A program made the translations under genes and the position numbers. DNA of 46,054 nucleotides from a virus, in IMG/VR virus record IMGVR_UViG_3300047510_002615, positions 1-46,054 of that record. The stretch is one strand, 5' to 3'. Position 1 is the first letter of the stretch. Every line of letters starts with the position of its first letter. Shown one piece after another: positions 15,261 to 21,538 of the stretch. The notes below the pieces were generated by a model, which did no database searches, had not been told where the DNA came from, and saw only the letters and a program-made list of their open reading frames with translations.

Positions 15261-15285
15261 TTTGAGTGTTATTTGGAGCACCGCA

Positions 15286-15399
15286 GTGGCAAAATCTGCA
15301 AACAAGGGCAAAAAAGGTTCTGCTGGCGGAAAGCAGTCAAAACAAAATTCTGGCAATGCTACTGCCAAGAAAGCAAAGAATGGTGGGAAGAAAAAATAA
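15286..15399 (+). CDS. 37-aa highly basic protein
   Basis: GTG start with GGAG 8 bp upstream. The product (MAKSANKGKKGSAGGKQSKQ, then ...AKKAKNGGKKK) is about one third Lys, with Gly, Ser, Ala and Asn and no hydrophobic core; it must be unstructured unless bound to nucleic acid. Two late promoters directly upstream suggest a late, possibly abundant product, for example a DNA- or RNA-binding or packaged peptide. No family known to me. Confidence 0.7.
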   Translation: MAKSANKGKKGSAGGKQSKQNSGNATAKKAKNGGKKK

Positions 15400-15411
15400 T
15401 TTACTTTTAAT

Positions 15412-15705
15412 ATGAAATTTAAATATCCAACATTAGATAATATAGTTCCAATATTAGTTGCATTTGTTGCAGCATCTATTGTTGGAATGACATTTACTAA
15501 TTTTGTAATTTGCAATTTTAAAATAACTTATAGTATACAATATTTGTATTTAATAAAGGCATTTGATCGAAATGGAGCAACAAAGCCACCAAGTAAATGT
15601 GACGATAACACTTCAGAATCTATACAAACTTTAATGTCTTTGCTTGCTACTATTATTGCACTTAAAGCAGATCTTAAGAAAAAACCAGAAGAACATGATA
15701 ATTGA
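15412..15705 (+). CDS. Membrane protein of unknown function
   Basis: 97 residues. One strongly hydrophobic segment near the N-terminus (about residues 11-33, IVPILVAFVAASIVGMTF), then a mostly soluble part and a second weakly hydrophobic helix (SLLATIIALKADLKKK). Start 12 bp after the basic-peptide stop. Probably expressed late from 15232-15260. Function unknown. Confidence 0.65.
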   Translation: MKFKYPTLDNIVPILVAFVAASIVGMTFTNFVICNFKITYSIQYLYLIKAFDRNGATKPPSKCDDNTSESIQTLMSLLATIIALKADLKKKPEEHDN

Positions 15706-16114
15706 AACATTAGAAGCAATTGGTATTTTAATTTCTATAGGTTCTTCATTAAAAGATCTTAAAGACAAATTCTTCAATTCTAAAAGAAGAAAAGAAATTG
15801 CAGAATGGACTTATGATCTTGGCAGTATCGTAGAAGATATAGCAATTCATTTAAATAAAAATGAATATCCACACCAAACATGTGCAAGAATGGCATATAT
15901 TGCGGATATTTTTTCAGAAGTTGTGGGTGATGCGATCACTTCAAATGAAGAAAATCTTTTAAAAGAATTGTTACAATCTGCCATAAATATCGAAAGGACT
16001 TTTGGAGAATATAGTTCTCTTGAGGAATTTGATAAAACAAGTTACGTTCAAGAATTATATTCAATTTCTGGTTCTATTTTAGGTATTGCTGATTCATTAA
16101 AACATAAAAAATGA
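15695..16114 (+). CDS. Unknown helical protein
   Basis: 139 residues from the ATG at 15695, which overlaps the preceding gene by 11 bp; an upstream ATG at 15644 would overlap by 62 bp and is less likely. Begins MIIETLEAIGILISIGSSLK, an amphipathic or membrane-touching helix, then long helices (SNEENLLKELLQSAINIERT). No catalytic motif. Coupled by ATGA to the next gene. Confidence 0.65.
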   Translation: MIIETLEAIGILISIGSSLKDLKDKFFNSKRRKEIAEWTYDLGSIVEDIAIHLNKNEYPHQTCARMAYIADIFSEVVGDAITSNEENLLKELLQSAINIERTFGEYSSLEEFDKTSYVQELYSISGSILGIADSLKHKK

Positions 16115-16269
16115 ATGTACTCACTGGTGGAGATGTTGTCTGGTCTGTTATTATTCTTCTTTCAGTTGGTTTAGCTGGCACATCTTGGGTAATCTATAAA
16201 GTTCTTATCTGGGATAATGAGGAAACTAATTCTTCCGATCATAATCATCATTCGTCTTCTGACCAATGA
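16111..16269 (+). CDS. 52-aa single-pass membrane protein
   Basis: Begins MNVLTGGDVVWSVIILLSVG and has one transmembrane helix (about residues 10-33), then an acidic and His/Ser-rich tail (SSDHNHHSSSDQ). Overlaps the preceding stop by 4 bp (ATGA). Function unknown. Confidence 0.65.
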   Translation: MNVLTGGDVVWSVIILLSVGLAGTSWVIYKVLIWDNEETNSSDHNHHSSSDQ

Positions 16270-16384
16270 TGGTTTTTTTAATGAAAACAGAAACGTCAGG
16301 AGCAAACTTCAACCACCAGAAGTTCGTTCTTCAATTCGTAGAGTTTGGAAAAAAGGAGCAAAGAAATGTACGACTACAAAGTAA
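16217..16384 (+). CDS. Possible overlapping 55-aa secreted or membrane peptide
   Basis: Reads MRKLILPIIIIIRLLTNDGF, then PPEVRSSIRRVWKKGAKK and a short end. The second half looks protein-like and the first could be a signal anchor. It overlaps the 52-aa gene by 53 bp and the thermonuclease gene by 19 bp, which argues against it, but otherwise 16270-16365 would be unused, which is rare here. Confidence 0.3.
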   Translation: MRKLILPIIIIIRLLTNDGFFNENRNVRSKLQPPEVRSSIRRVWKKGAKKCTTTK

Positions 16385-16722
16385 AAAGCATTAAAAGAGT
16401 TATTGACGGTGATACTGTCGAAGTTGAAATCGATTTGGGGTTTCATTTGACTCTTTGTGATAAAGTTCGTTTAGCAGGAGTTAATACTCCAGAAACAAGA
16501 ACCACAGATCCAGAAGAAAAAGAAAAAGGTCTCAAATCCAAAGCATGGATGCAAGACCGTTTGAGTAATATTGAGGGTAAAGAGTTAATCGTAAAATTCG
16601 TAAAAGAAGAAAAGTACGGAAGATTACTGGGTTGGTTATATTTTGTTGGAGAACCTAATACCCTCAACGAACAATTAATTAATGAAGGGTTAGCAGAACC
16701 TTATATGACAGATCAACTGTAA
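16366..16722 (+). CDS. Thermonuclease-like (SNase) protein
   Basis: 118 residues from the ATG at 16366 with AAGGAG 8 bp upstream. Staphylococcal-nuclease fold motifs: VIDGDTVEVEIDLGFHL, VRLAGVNTPETR (calcium ligand, Arg and Glu of the active site), and KYGRLLGWLYF. A calcium-dependent phosphodiesterase cutting DNA or RNA. There is no signal peptide, so it would act inside the host, for example on host nucleic acid. Last gene of the plus-strand block; its end overlaps the end of the repeat-protein gene by 10 bp. Confidence 0.85.
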   Translation: MYDYKVKSIKRVIDGDTVEVEIDLGFHLTLCDKVRLAGVNTPETRTTDPEEKEKGLKSKAWMQDRLSNIEGKELIVKFVKEEKYGRLLGWLYFVGEPNTLNEQLINEGLAEPYMTDQL

Positions 16723-17954
16723 TCATGATGAAATGATGTATCATGATGATCATCATAAACCATTGGAATTTCATAATTATGTGATCCAAAATCATCAATA
16801 ACATCGTAAGAATTGTCGATGTGCTGATCCCCATGAAATTCATCGGGGATATTTTCATGCCAATTATTTCCTGGATGTTCTTCTACAAATCGATCAATAA
16901 CATCTGCAATTGAATTTCCATCATTTTCAGCGTTGTTATGAGGTCCCGAGTTACCTGGAGCATCCTGATCTCCATTTCCCCATCCATTATTTCCTCCTTT
17001 ACCTCCTCCATTATTAGGAGGATTTTCAGAATTATTATCTTGCCCTCCGTCATTTTTTGAATCACCTGGAGGTTGGTTTGATTCGGGGTCTTGTCCATCT
17101 TGATGATTGCCTTTGCCTGGATTGTCTGATGCTCCAGTTTCTCCATCCCAAGGTGAGTTTCCAACTTCTTTATCATTGCCAGGATTACCTCTGCCTGGAT
17201 CTTCTGGATCTTCGGGGTCTTCGGGATCCTCTGGGTCTTCTGGATCTTCTGGATCTTCGGGATCTTCTGGATCTTCTGGATCTTCGGGATCCTCTGGGTC
17301 TTCTGGATCTTCTGGATCTTCGGGATCTTCTGGATCTTCTGGATCTTCGGGATCTTCTGGGTCTTCTGGATCTTCTGGGTCTTCGGGATCTTCTGGATCT
17401 TCGGGATCTTCTGGATCTTCTGGATCTTCTGGATCTTCGGGATCCTCTGGGTCTTCTGGGTCTTCTGGATCTTCGGGGTCTTCGGGGTCTTCGGGATCTA
17501 CAGGAGGATCTACAGGAGGATCTACAGGAGGATTTACAGGCGGTTCTTGTTCTGGTAGATCGCCAACAACAATGCTGTCGTCAACATTATTCCCACCCCC
17601 AAAAGATATAGTATCAAGATTAAAAGAGATTCCATTTGTCTGAACTGGTGTGATATCTATTCCGTAAGCTTTAAATGCTTCTGCTGGAGTAATATTTCTT
17701 AGAACCACATTATCTCCAGAAGAACCATAAGATTCCAATGTAGGATTAAAAAGATCTGTATCTGTTGTAACTTCAACTGCACCAACATTACTTGATGGTG
17801 CAGTTTCTACTGGAGTGTTATCTACTCCCTCACCTACTGGTGTATATCCACCAGGAAAACGAGCAGCAGCAGTAGGATCATGTGGTATTTGATCCTGAGA
17901 TTGCTGACTCGTCTTGAGTGTTTCTTCGCCTTGTAATCCTAACTGATCTTCCAT
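16713..17954 (-). CDS. Late protein with 33 Glu-Asp-Pro repeats
   Basis: 413 residues in three parts: an N-terminal part (about 1-140) with AARFPGGYTPVGEGVDNTPV and ITPAEAFKAYGIDI; a proline-rich linker (PPVDPPVDP) leading into 33 tandem EDP units, a stiff, highly negative rod; then a Gly/Asn-rich and finally His-rich C-terminus (YDDHHDTSFHHDYS). No enzyme motif. A late-type element (17974-17981) lies 20 bp upstream. A spacer or fibre role on the virion is plausible; I recognise no family. Confidence 0.7.
   Translation of the reverse strand: MEDQLGLQGEETLKTSQQSQDQIPHDPTAAARFPGGYTPVGEGVDNTPVETAPSSNVGAVEVTTDTDLFNPTLESYGSSGDNVVLRNITPAEAFKAYGIDITPVQTNGISFNLDTISFGGGNNVDDSIVVGDLPEQEPPVNPPVDPPVDPPVDPEDPEDPEDPEDPEDPEDPEDPEDPEDPEDPEDPEDPEDPEDPEDPEDPEDPEDPEDPEDPEDPEDPEDPEDPEDPEDPEDPEDPEDPEDPEDPEDPEDPGRGNPGNDKEVGNSPWDGETGASDNPGKGNHQDGQDPESNQPPGDSKNDGGQDNNSENPPNNGGGKGGNNGWGNGDQDAPGNSGPHNNAENDGNSIADVIDRFVEEHPGNNWHENIPDEFHGDQHIDNSYDVIDDFGSHNYEIPMVYDDHHDTSFHHDYS
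17196..17495 (-). repeat. Tandem 9-bp repeat, 33 copies
   Basis: Units are variants of TGGATCTTC on the plus strand, each encoding Glu-Asp-Pro on the minus strand. Variation is at synonymous third positions only. Units 4-10 (17223-17285) and 11-17 (17286-17348) are an identical 63-bp block repeated back to back, so the array grew partly by duplicating a seven-unit block. Confidence 0.95.
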
Positions 17955-17972
17955 AATTTTTATGTTGTTTAG

Positions 17973-18605
17973 TTATTTATTTTTCATTCCCATTTCCCAG
18001 AGGTATCCCTCTGCTTTTCTACGTTTTGCCAATCCAGGTTCCACTGATGTACCTGGATTTCTGTACATATAAAGTACTTCTGGAACTTTATGCCATTGTT
18101 TATTTTTCAAAACAAATGAAATGGTTGCGAAGTTTTTATTCCCGTAGAAGTTAGGTCCCATATTATAACAAAAGGAAAGAAGTGCTCCTCTTTGATTATC
18201 AGTCATTTCATTCCAAAATGGAATCTTTTGCAATGCTGGAAGATATTCTTTTTTTAAAGTTTTAGCAAGAAGTTCATCTGCTTCTTGCTGCGTAATTCTA
18301 TCTCCAATTCTGAATGAAGTTCCATTCAATCTCTTCGTAGAACCCCACCCAATTGTAATGGGCAATCCACCACTCAAAGGATCATAATACGCCTTCAATT
18401 CACATCCTTCAAACTGCTTTATCAAATCAACGCCAGATTTTGGAAGATCTACAAGATAATTTACCTTTGGACCATCTCTATAAATTCTTGCAAATTCATC
18501 CAGGATTTCTTTATGAACTGACTTCTGCAAAAAATCCCATGCTTTCTTTTGATGTGGCAAACCTTTAAAATTTTCTGCCGCATCTTCAAATTCTATGGTT
18601 TCCAT
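17973..18605 (-). CDS. Lysozyme (GH24 endolysin)
   Basis: 210 residues: an N-terminal extension (about 1-55) and a GH24 muramidase domain with the catalytic triad Glu66, Asp75 and Thr84 (SGVDLIKQFEG, AYYDPLSGG, ITIGWGST), plus TDNQRGALLSFCYNMG and GLAKRRKAEGYLW. It hydrolyses the MurNAc-GlcNAc bond of peptidoglycan. No signal peptide is visible, so export would need a holin. Its start overlaps the C39-like peptidase by 13 bp, suggesting a two-enzyme lysis or entry unit. Confidence 0.9.
   Translation of the reverse strand: METIEFEDAAENFKGLPHQKKAWDFLQKSVHKEILDEFARIYRDGPKVNYLVDLPKSGVDLIKQFEGCELKAYYDPLSGGLPITIGWGSTKRLNGTSFRIGDRITQQEADELLAKTLKKEYLPALQKIPFWNEMTDNQRGALLSFCYNMGPNFYGNKNFATISFVLKNKQWHKVPEVLYMYRNPGTSVEPGLAKRRKAEGYLWEMGMKNK
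17974..17981 (-). promoter_or_regulatory. Late promoter for the EDP-repeat gene
   Basis: AATAAATA on the minus strand, 20 bp before the ATG at 17954, overlapping the lysozyme stop. No correctly spaced -35. Confidence 0.45.
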
Positions 18606-19270
18606 ACTCTACCCCATCCCGCATTCGGACCATCACATAACCAACGATACTTCAAGTCATTTACTTTGTAAACTGCACCTTTACCATTTGTAACTGGTCC
18701 AGTATAACGATCATTCCAAGATCCATAAGGATCATTTACAACATAATCGCCTTGAGGTGTTTTACCAATCACGACAACCATATGTCCACCAGTAGGATAT
18801 GACAATGATCCCCTATGCTTAACACCAATTACAACTGGTCTTTGTTCTTTCAATTCCCTATCAAGATCTGCAAATCCTAAGTTATTTCTAAATTCGGAAT
18901 TGAGACCAAAAGATTGAAGTGCTCTTGTTTGTGCTCCGTGATCTGTGGTGTCACCAAAAGAAAATAATTTTTTTAAGTAAGTATCATCTCCCTTTGGTCC
19001 CTTAAGAGTTCCTGGTTTAAAATATTCTAAGAACATTGCAGAACACGAAGAGTTGCATGTTCTATTTGGTTGAGTAAAGTTATCGGTTTGAGGAAACCAA
19101 GGAACATCTAATATTGCTTTTGCTATCTTTGTTCTAAAAATTCTAACCCAATTTGACTGATCATCCAAAAATTCTGCGGGCAACTTTGCCTCTAATTCAT
19201 CAATCGCAGCCTTATGTTTTGGATTCTCTTCATCGTAATGCACGAAAAAATCATGCAGATCTATTTTCAT
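18593..19270 (-). CDS. C39-like papain-fold peptidase
   Basis: 225 residues. Peptidase C39 pattern: LDVPWFPQTDN (Gln61, oxyanion hole), the nucleophile Cys72 with the CxxxxxxM spacing of this family (TCNSSCSAM), His163 in GGHMVVVIG, and Asn179/Asp180 in VNDPYGS. Such domains cleave peptides, including cell-wall cross-links in some phage proteins. Overlap with the lysozyme and the late promoter at 19296-19303 point to late expression and a joint role in cell-wall degradation. Confidence 0.8.
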   Translation of the reverse strand: MKIDLHDFFVHYDEENPKHKAAIDELEAKLPAEFLDDQSNWVRIFRTKIAKAILDVPWFPQTDNFTQPNRTCNSSCSAMFLEYFKPGTLKGPKGDDTYLKKLFSFGDTTDHGAQTRALQSFGLNSEFRNNLGFADLDRELKEQRPVVIGVKHRGSLSYPTGGHMVVVIGKTPQGDYVVNDPYGSWNDRYTGPVTNGKGAVYKVNDLKYRWLCDGPNAGWGRVWKP

Positions 19271-19295
19271 TTCTTATATCTCAACAACCTACCCG

Positions 19296-19303
19296 TATTT
19301 ATA
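19296..19303 (-). promoter_or_regulatory. T4-type late promoter for the peptidase-lysozyme pair
   Basis: Perfect TATAAATA on the minus strand, 26 bp before the peptidase ATG. It begins directly after the T-tract of the peroxiredoxin terminator, so one unit ends and a late one begins within a few bases. Confidence 0.75.
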
Positions 19304-19327
19304 AAAAAAGGAGGGATTAAACCCTCC
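19304..19327 (-). terminator. Rho-independent terminator of the hli-peroxiredoxin operon
   Basis: GGAGGG/CCCTCC stem with 6-base loop followed by seven T residues on the minus strand, 13 bp after the peroxiredoxin stop. Confidence 0.85.
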
Positions 19328-19340
19328 ATAGTTTTGTATT

Positions 19341-19859
19341 TCACACAGAAACTATTTGCCTCGACTTTACATATTCAAGGAGTTTGGTTGGTGTTGTTTC
19401 TTCGTAAGGATCTTCAATTGCATCATCACACTTTCCAGATTCGATGAACATTTTTTCAACTACCATATCATCGACAACCATCGCATAACGCCAAGACCTT
19501 TCACCAAAACCACAGTTATACTTTCCTACAAGCATACCCATGTAATCTGTGAAATCGGCATTTCCATCTGGAATCATCTTCACATTTTCAATTCCAAGTT
19601 CTTTTGCCCAAGCATTCATAACAAACCCATCATTTACAGAAATGCAAAAGATGTCATCAATACCTTGCTTTTTGAACTCATCATAAAGATCATCAAATCC
19701 AGGAAGTTGATAATTTGTACAGGTTGGAGTAAATGCACCAGGAAGGCTAAAAATAATTACTCTTTTTCCGCCAATAATATCCGAAGTTTTTTTAGTAATA
19801 AATTCTCCGTCTTCTCGGAAGACGAATTCATATTCGGCAAGACGCTTATTAGGTTCCAT
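19341..19859 (-). CDS. Peroxiredoxin (Prx5-type)
   Basis: 172 residues. The peroxidatic motif PGAFTPTCTNYQLPGF (Cys47 in TCT) is that of type II/Prx5 peroxiredoxins, and the FCISVNDGFVMNAWAKELG segment matches the fold. It reduces hydrogen peroxide and organic peroxides, probably with glutaredoxin or glutathione as partner; two glutaredoxins are encoded in this window. Last gene of an operon with two high-light-inducible proteins, so it likely protects the infected photosynthetic cell from light-driven oxidative stress. Confidence 0.9.
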   Translation of the reverse strand: MEPNKRLAEYEFVFREDGEFITKKTSDIIGGKRVIIFSLPGAFTPTCTNYQLPGFDDLYDEFKKQGIDDIFCISVNDGFVMNAWAKELGIENVKMIPDGNADFTDYMGMLVGKYNCGFGERSWRYAMVVDDMVVEKMFIESGKCDDAIEDPYEETTPTKLLEYVKSRQIVSV

Positions 19860-19876
19860 AAATTACTCTCCTAATT

Positions 19877-19996
19877 TCAGAAAATACCTGGAATAATCTG
19901 ACCAGTGGTGAGATATGTGCCTACAGCAACGACGAAACCGAGCATTGCCAGGCGAGCATTGAGGATCTCTGCCTCAGGGGTGAATCCGAATTTCAT
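19877..19996 (-). CDS. hli: High-light-inducible protein (39 aa)
   Basis: Contains AEILNARLAMLGFVVAVGTY, the single chlorophyll-binding helix of Hli/Scp proteins (ExxNxRxAMxGF). It would sit in the thylakoid membrane and dissipate excess energy or assist photosystem II repair. Overlaps the upstream gene by 4 bp (ATGA). Confidence 0.95.
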   Translation of the reverse strand: MKFGFTPEAEILNARLAMLGFVVAVGTYLTTGQIIPGIF

Positions 19997-20193
19997 TTTG
20001 TTTCTCCTCTTTTAGTAGTGTTTTGAATAACAATAAATTTGTCTTTTTTTAAGGTGCCTGCGATGCAAACTTTAAGTTCATCATCGCTAGACCAATCGCA
20101 TTCGTCTTGAAGTTGTTGAAGAGCAATTGTCAGATCTACTAACCAATTACTTTTAGACATTACATTTTCTTCTGGTTCAAGATTTCCAATCAT
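19993..20193 (-). CDS. Unknown 66-aa protein in the hli operon
   Basis: Begins MIGNLEPEENVMSKSNWLVD; contains LTIALQQLQDECDWSSDDEL, ending FIVIQNTTKRGETK. The ATG at 20193 overlaps the upstream stop as TGATG, favouring it; a start at Met12 is also possible. Soluble, no recognised domain. Coupled to hli genes on both sides. Confidence 0.6.
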   Translation of the reverse strand: MIGNLEPEENVMSKSNWLVDLTIALQQLQDECDWSSDDELKVCIAGTLKKDKFIVIQNTTKRGETK

Positions 20194-20279
20194 CAGTAAG
20201 TTTCAGCAAGGTTCTCCACAGCATAGCATAGAGTCACTAAAAAAGCAACCGAAGTCACTGTCCAAATAAGTTCAGTCAT
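20193..20279 (-). CDS. 28-aa membrane peptide in the hli operon
   Basis: MTELIWTVTSVAFLVTLCYA followed by VENLAETY: a single hydrophobic helix. Joined to genes on both sides by one-base TGATG overlaps, which supports it as a real, coupled gene despite its size. Possibly a thylakoid one-helix protein; function unknown. Confidence 0.55.
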   Translation of the reverse strand: MTELIWTVTSVAFLVTLCYAVENLAETY

Positions 20280-20482
20280 CAGAAGATTCCGAAGAAGAGT
20301 TTGCCAGTGCTGATATAAGAAATAGCACCAGCAATAATGCCGACCATTGCCCAACGTCCATTATACATCTCGGTAGTTTGCATAGGGGTCATAAGACCTT
20401 TGCGGTGATATTCTTGGTAAACCATTTCAGGTTCTTTGGCCCACATATTTTGTTGACCAAATTCATTCGTGGTTACTGTCAT
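20279..20482 (-). CDS. hli: High-light-inducible protein (67 aa)
   Basis: From the ATG at 20482, just after the promoter; the longer frame upstream overlaps the epimerase gene and is not used. After a soluble N-terminus (VTTNEFGQQNMWAKEPEMVY) comes TTEMYNGRWAMVGIIAGAIS, the chlorophyll-binding helix of the Hli/LHC superfamily. First gene of the operon ending with peroxiredoxin. Confidence 0.95.
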   Translation of the reverse strand: MTVTTNEFGQQNMWAKEPEMVYQEYHRKGLMTPMQTTEMYNGRWAMVGIIAGAISYISTGKLFFGIF

Positions 20483-20489
20483 TGTAGTT

Positions 20490-20538
20490 TTGTAACGATT
20501 TACAACAATAGTATATAGGTTTTGTAAAGTTTTGTCAA
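20490..20538 (-). promoter_or_regulatory. Sigma70 promoter with start-site dyad, hli operon
   Basis: On the minus strand TTGACA (20533-20538), 17-bp spacer, TATACT (20510-20515). The dyad TTGTAA-4-TTACAA (20490-20505) covers the expected transcription start, a good place for a repressor. The -35 lies inside the 3' end of the epimerase gene. Confidence 0.78.
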
Positions 20539-21455
20539 GAACCAATCTGTACGGGTTTCCTAACCTGTGTCTCGATCCAAGTATCAATTGATACCTTTGG
20601 AGACCATCCAAAGGTTTTTTTAATCCTATTATTATCTGCAAGAGTTTCTCTTGACTCCCCTGGTCTTGGAGAAATTTTGATTTGATTATCAGAAATCATG
20701 TTGGCAATTTCATTTATTGAATAATTTTTTCCAGTACCAACATTATAAATTCTACCAAATGCATTTGGTTCTAGATTAGAAATTGCAGCCATAATATTTG
20801 CATTTACAACATCAGATACGTGTGTAAAATCTCTACGTTGTTCACCATCACCCACAATTGTCAATGATTCTCCATTTTCTGCTTGTCTTAAGAACAATCC
20901 AATTACAGGAGCATAGTGTCCCTTAAGTGGTTGTCTTTCACCATAAACATTAAAATATCTGAATATGATCGTTTCCAATCCGTACAATTCATAATACATT
21001 TCACAAAGTTTTTCACCAGAAACTTTTGATACAGAATATGGATTCAAGCAATCTTCAATCATAGTTTCTACACATGGAGGAATGTTTCTTCCATATGCTG
21101 AGGATGTGGATGAATAAATGACTCTTTTAACTCCTGCTTCTCTTGCACATTGAAGAACCGTACAAGTCCCTACACAATTTGTTGCAACTGCAAGAATGGG
21201 ATTTTCAATCGCAGGTTGAATTCGTGATTCTGCGGCAAGGTGAAATACTACATCAACAGCATCGTAAAGAGACCGAGTATTAGTATAATCGGCAATATCA
21301 AATTTAGCATTAATCGCGCTTTCATTCCAATAAAACTCCTCGTTACATTCAGAACTCTCATTGTCAATTACGACAACTTCATGACCCATTTCCAAAAGTT
21401 TATCTACAAGATTGGAACCAATAAAACCAGCTCCACCAGTTACTAATGCTTTCAT
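20535..21455 (-). CDS. NAD-dependent sugar-nucleotide epimerase/dehydratase
   Basis: 306 residues, extended SDR fold: nucleotide motif TGGAGFIGSNL (residues 6-16), DVVFHLAAESR, and the catalytic Tyr140-xxx-Lys144 (YSVSK) with SSTSSAYG. Resembles UDP-glucose 4-epimerases and related sugar epimerases. It could make a sugar donor for the glycan cluster 3 kb away; the exact substrate cannot be read. It could also be the missing reductase/epimerase step after the ColD-like enzyme. Confidence 0.88.
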   Translation of the reverse strand: MKALVTGGAGFIGSNLVDKLLEMGHEVVVIDNESSECNEEFYWNESAINAKFDIADYTNTRSLYDAVDVVFHLAAESRIQPAIENPILAVATNCVGTCTVLQCAREAGVKRVIYSSTSSAYGRNIPPCVETMIEDCLNPYSVSKVSGEKLCEMYYELYGLETIIFRYFNVYGERQPLKGHYAPVIGLFLRQAENGESLTIVGDGEQRRDFTHVSDVVNANIMAAISNLEPNAFGRIYNVGTGKNYSINEIANMISDNQIKISPRPGESRETLADNNRIKKTFGWSPKVSIDTWIETQVRKPVQIGS

Positions 21456-21488
21456 ATATTAAAAAGTAATCTATTTTATGTAGTCAAT

Positions 21489-21515
21489 AAAAAACCACCC
21501 CAAGAAGAGGTGGTT
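21489..21515 (-). terminator. Rho-independent terminator of the porin gene
   Basis: AACCACC/GGTGGTT stem with 9-base loop followed by six T residues on the minus strand. A second small hairpin (CACTC/GAGTG, 21517-21533) lies between it and the porin stop. Confidence 0.85.
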
Positions 21516-21538
21516 CCACTCAGGTTATGAGTGATTTA

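Noticed and set aside
15644-15694. Longer start for the 139-aa protein
   Set aside because: It would overlap the preceding gene by 62 bp; the ATG at 15695 gives the usual short overlap.
17196-17495. CRISPR-like array
   Set aside because: Units are contiguous 9-bp codon repeats with no spacers, inside a coding frame.
17057-17643. Two plus-strand ORFs of about 180 aa across the repeat array
   Set aside because: A 9-bp tandem repeat leaves several frames open; the products are pure GSS or LLDLLDL repeats with no start signals.
20483-20641. N-terminal extension of the 67-aa Hli protein
   Set aside because: The extension is the antisense-free read-through of the epimerase 3' end and passes through the hli promoter; Hli homology starts at 20482.
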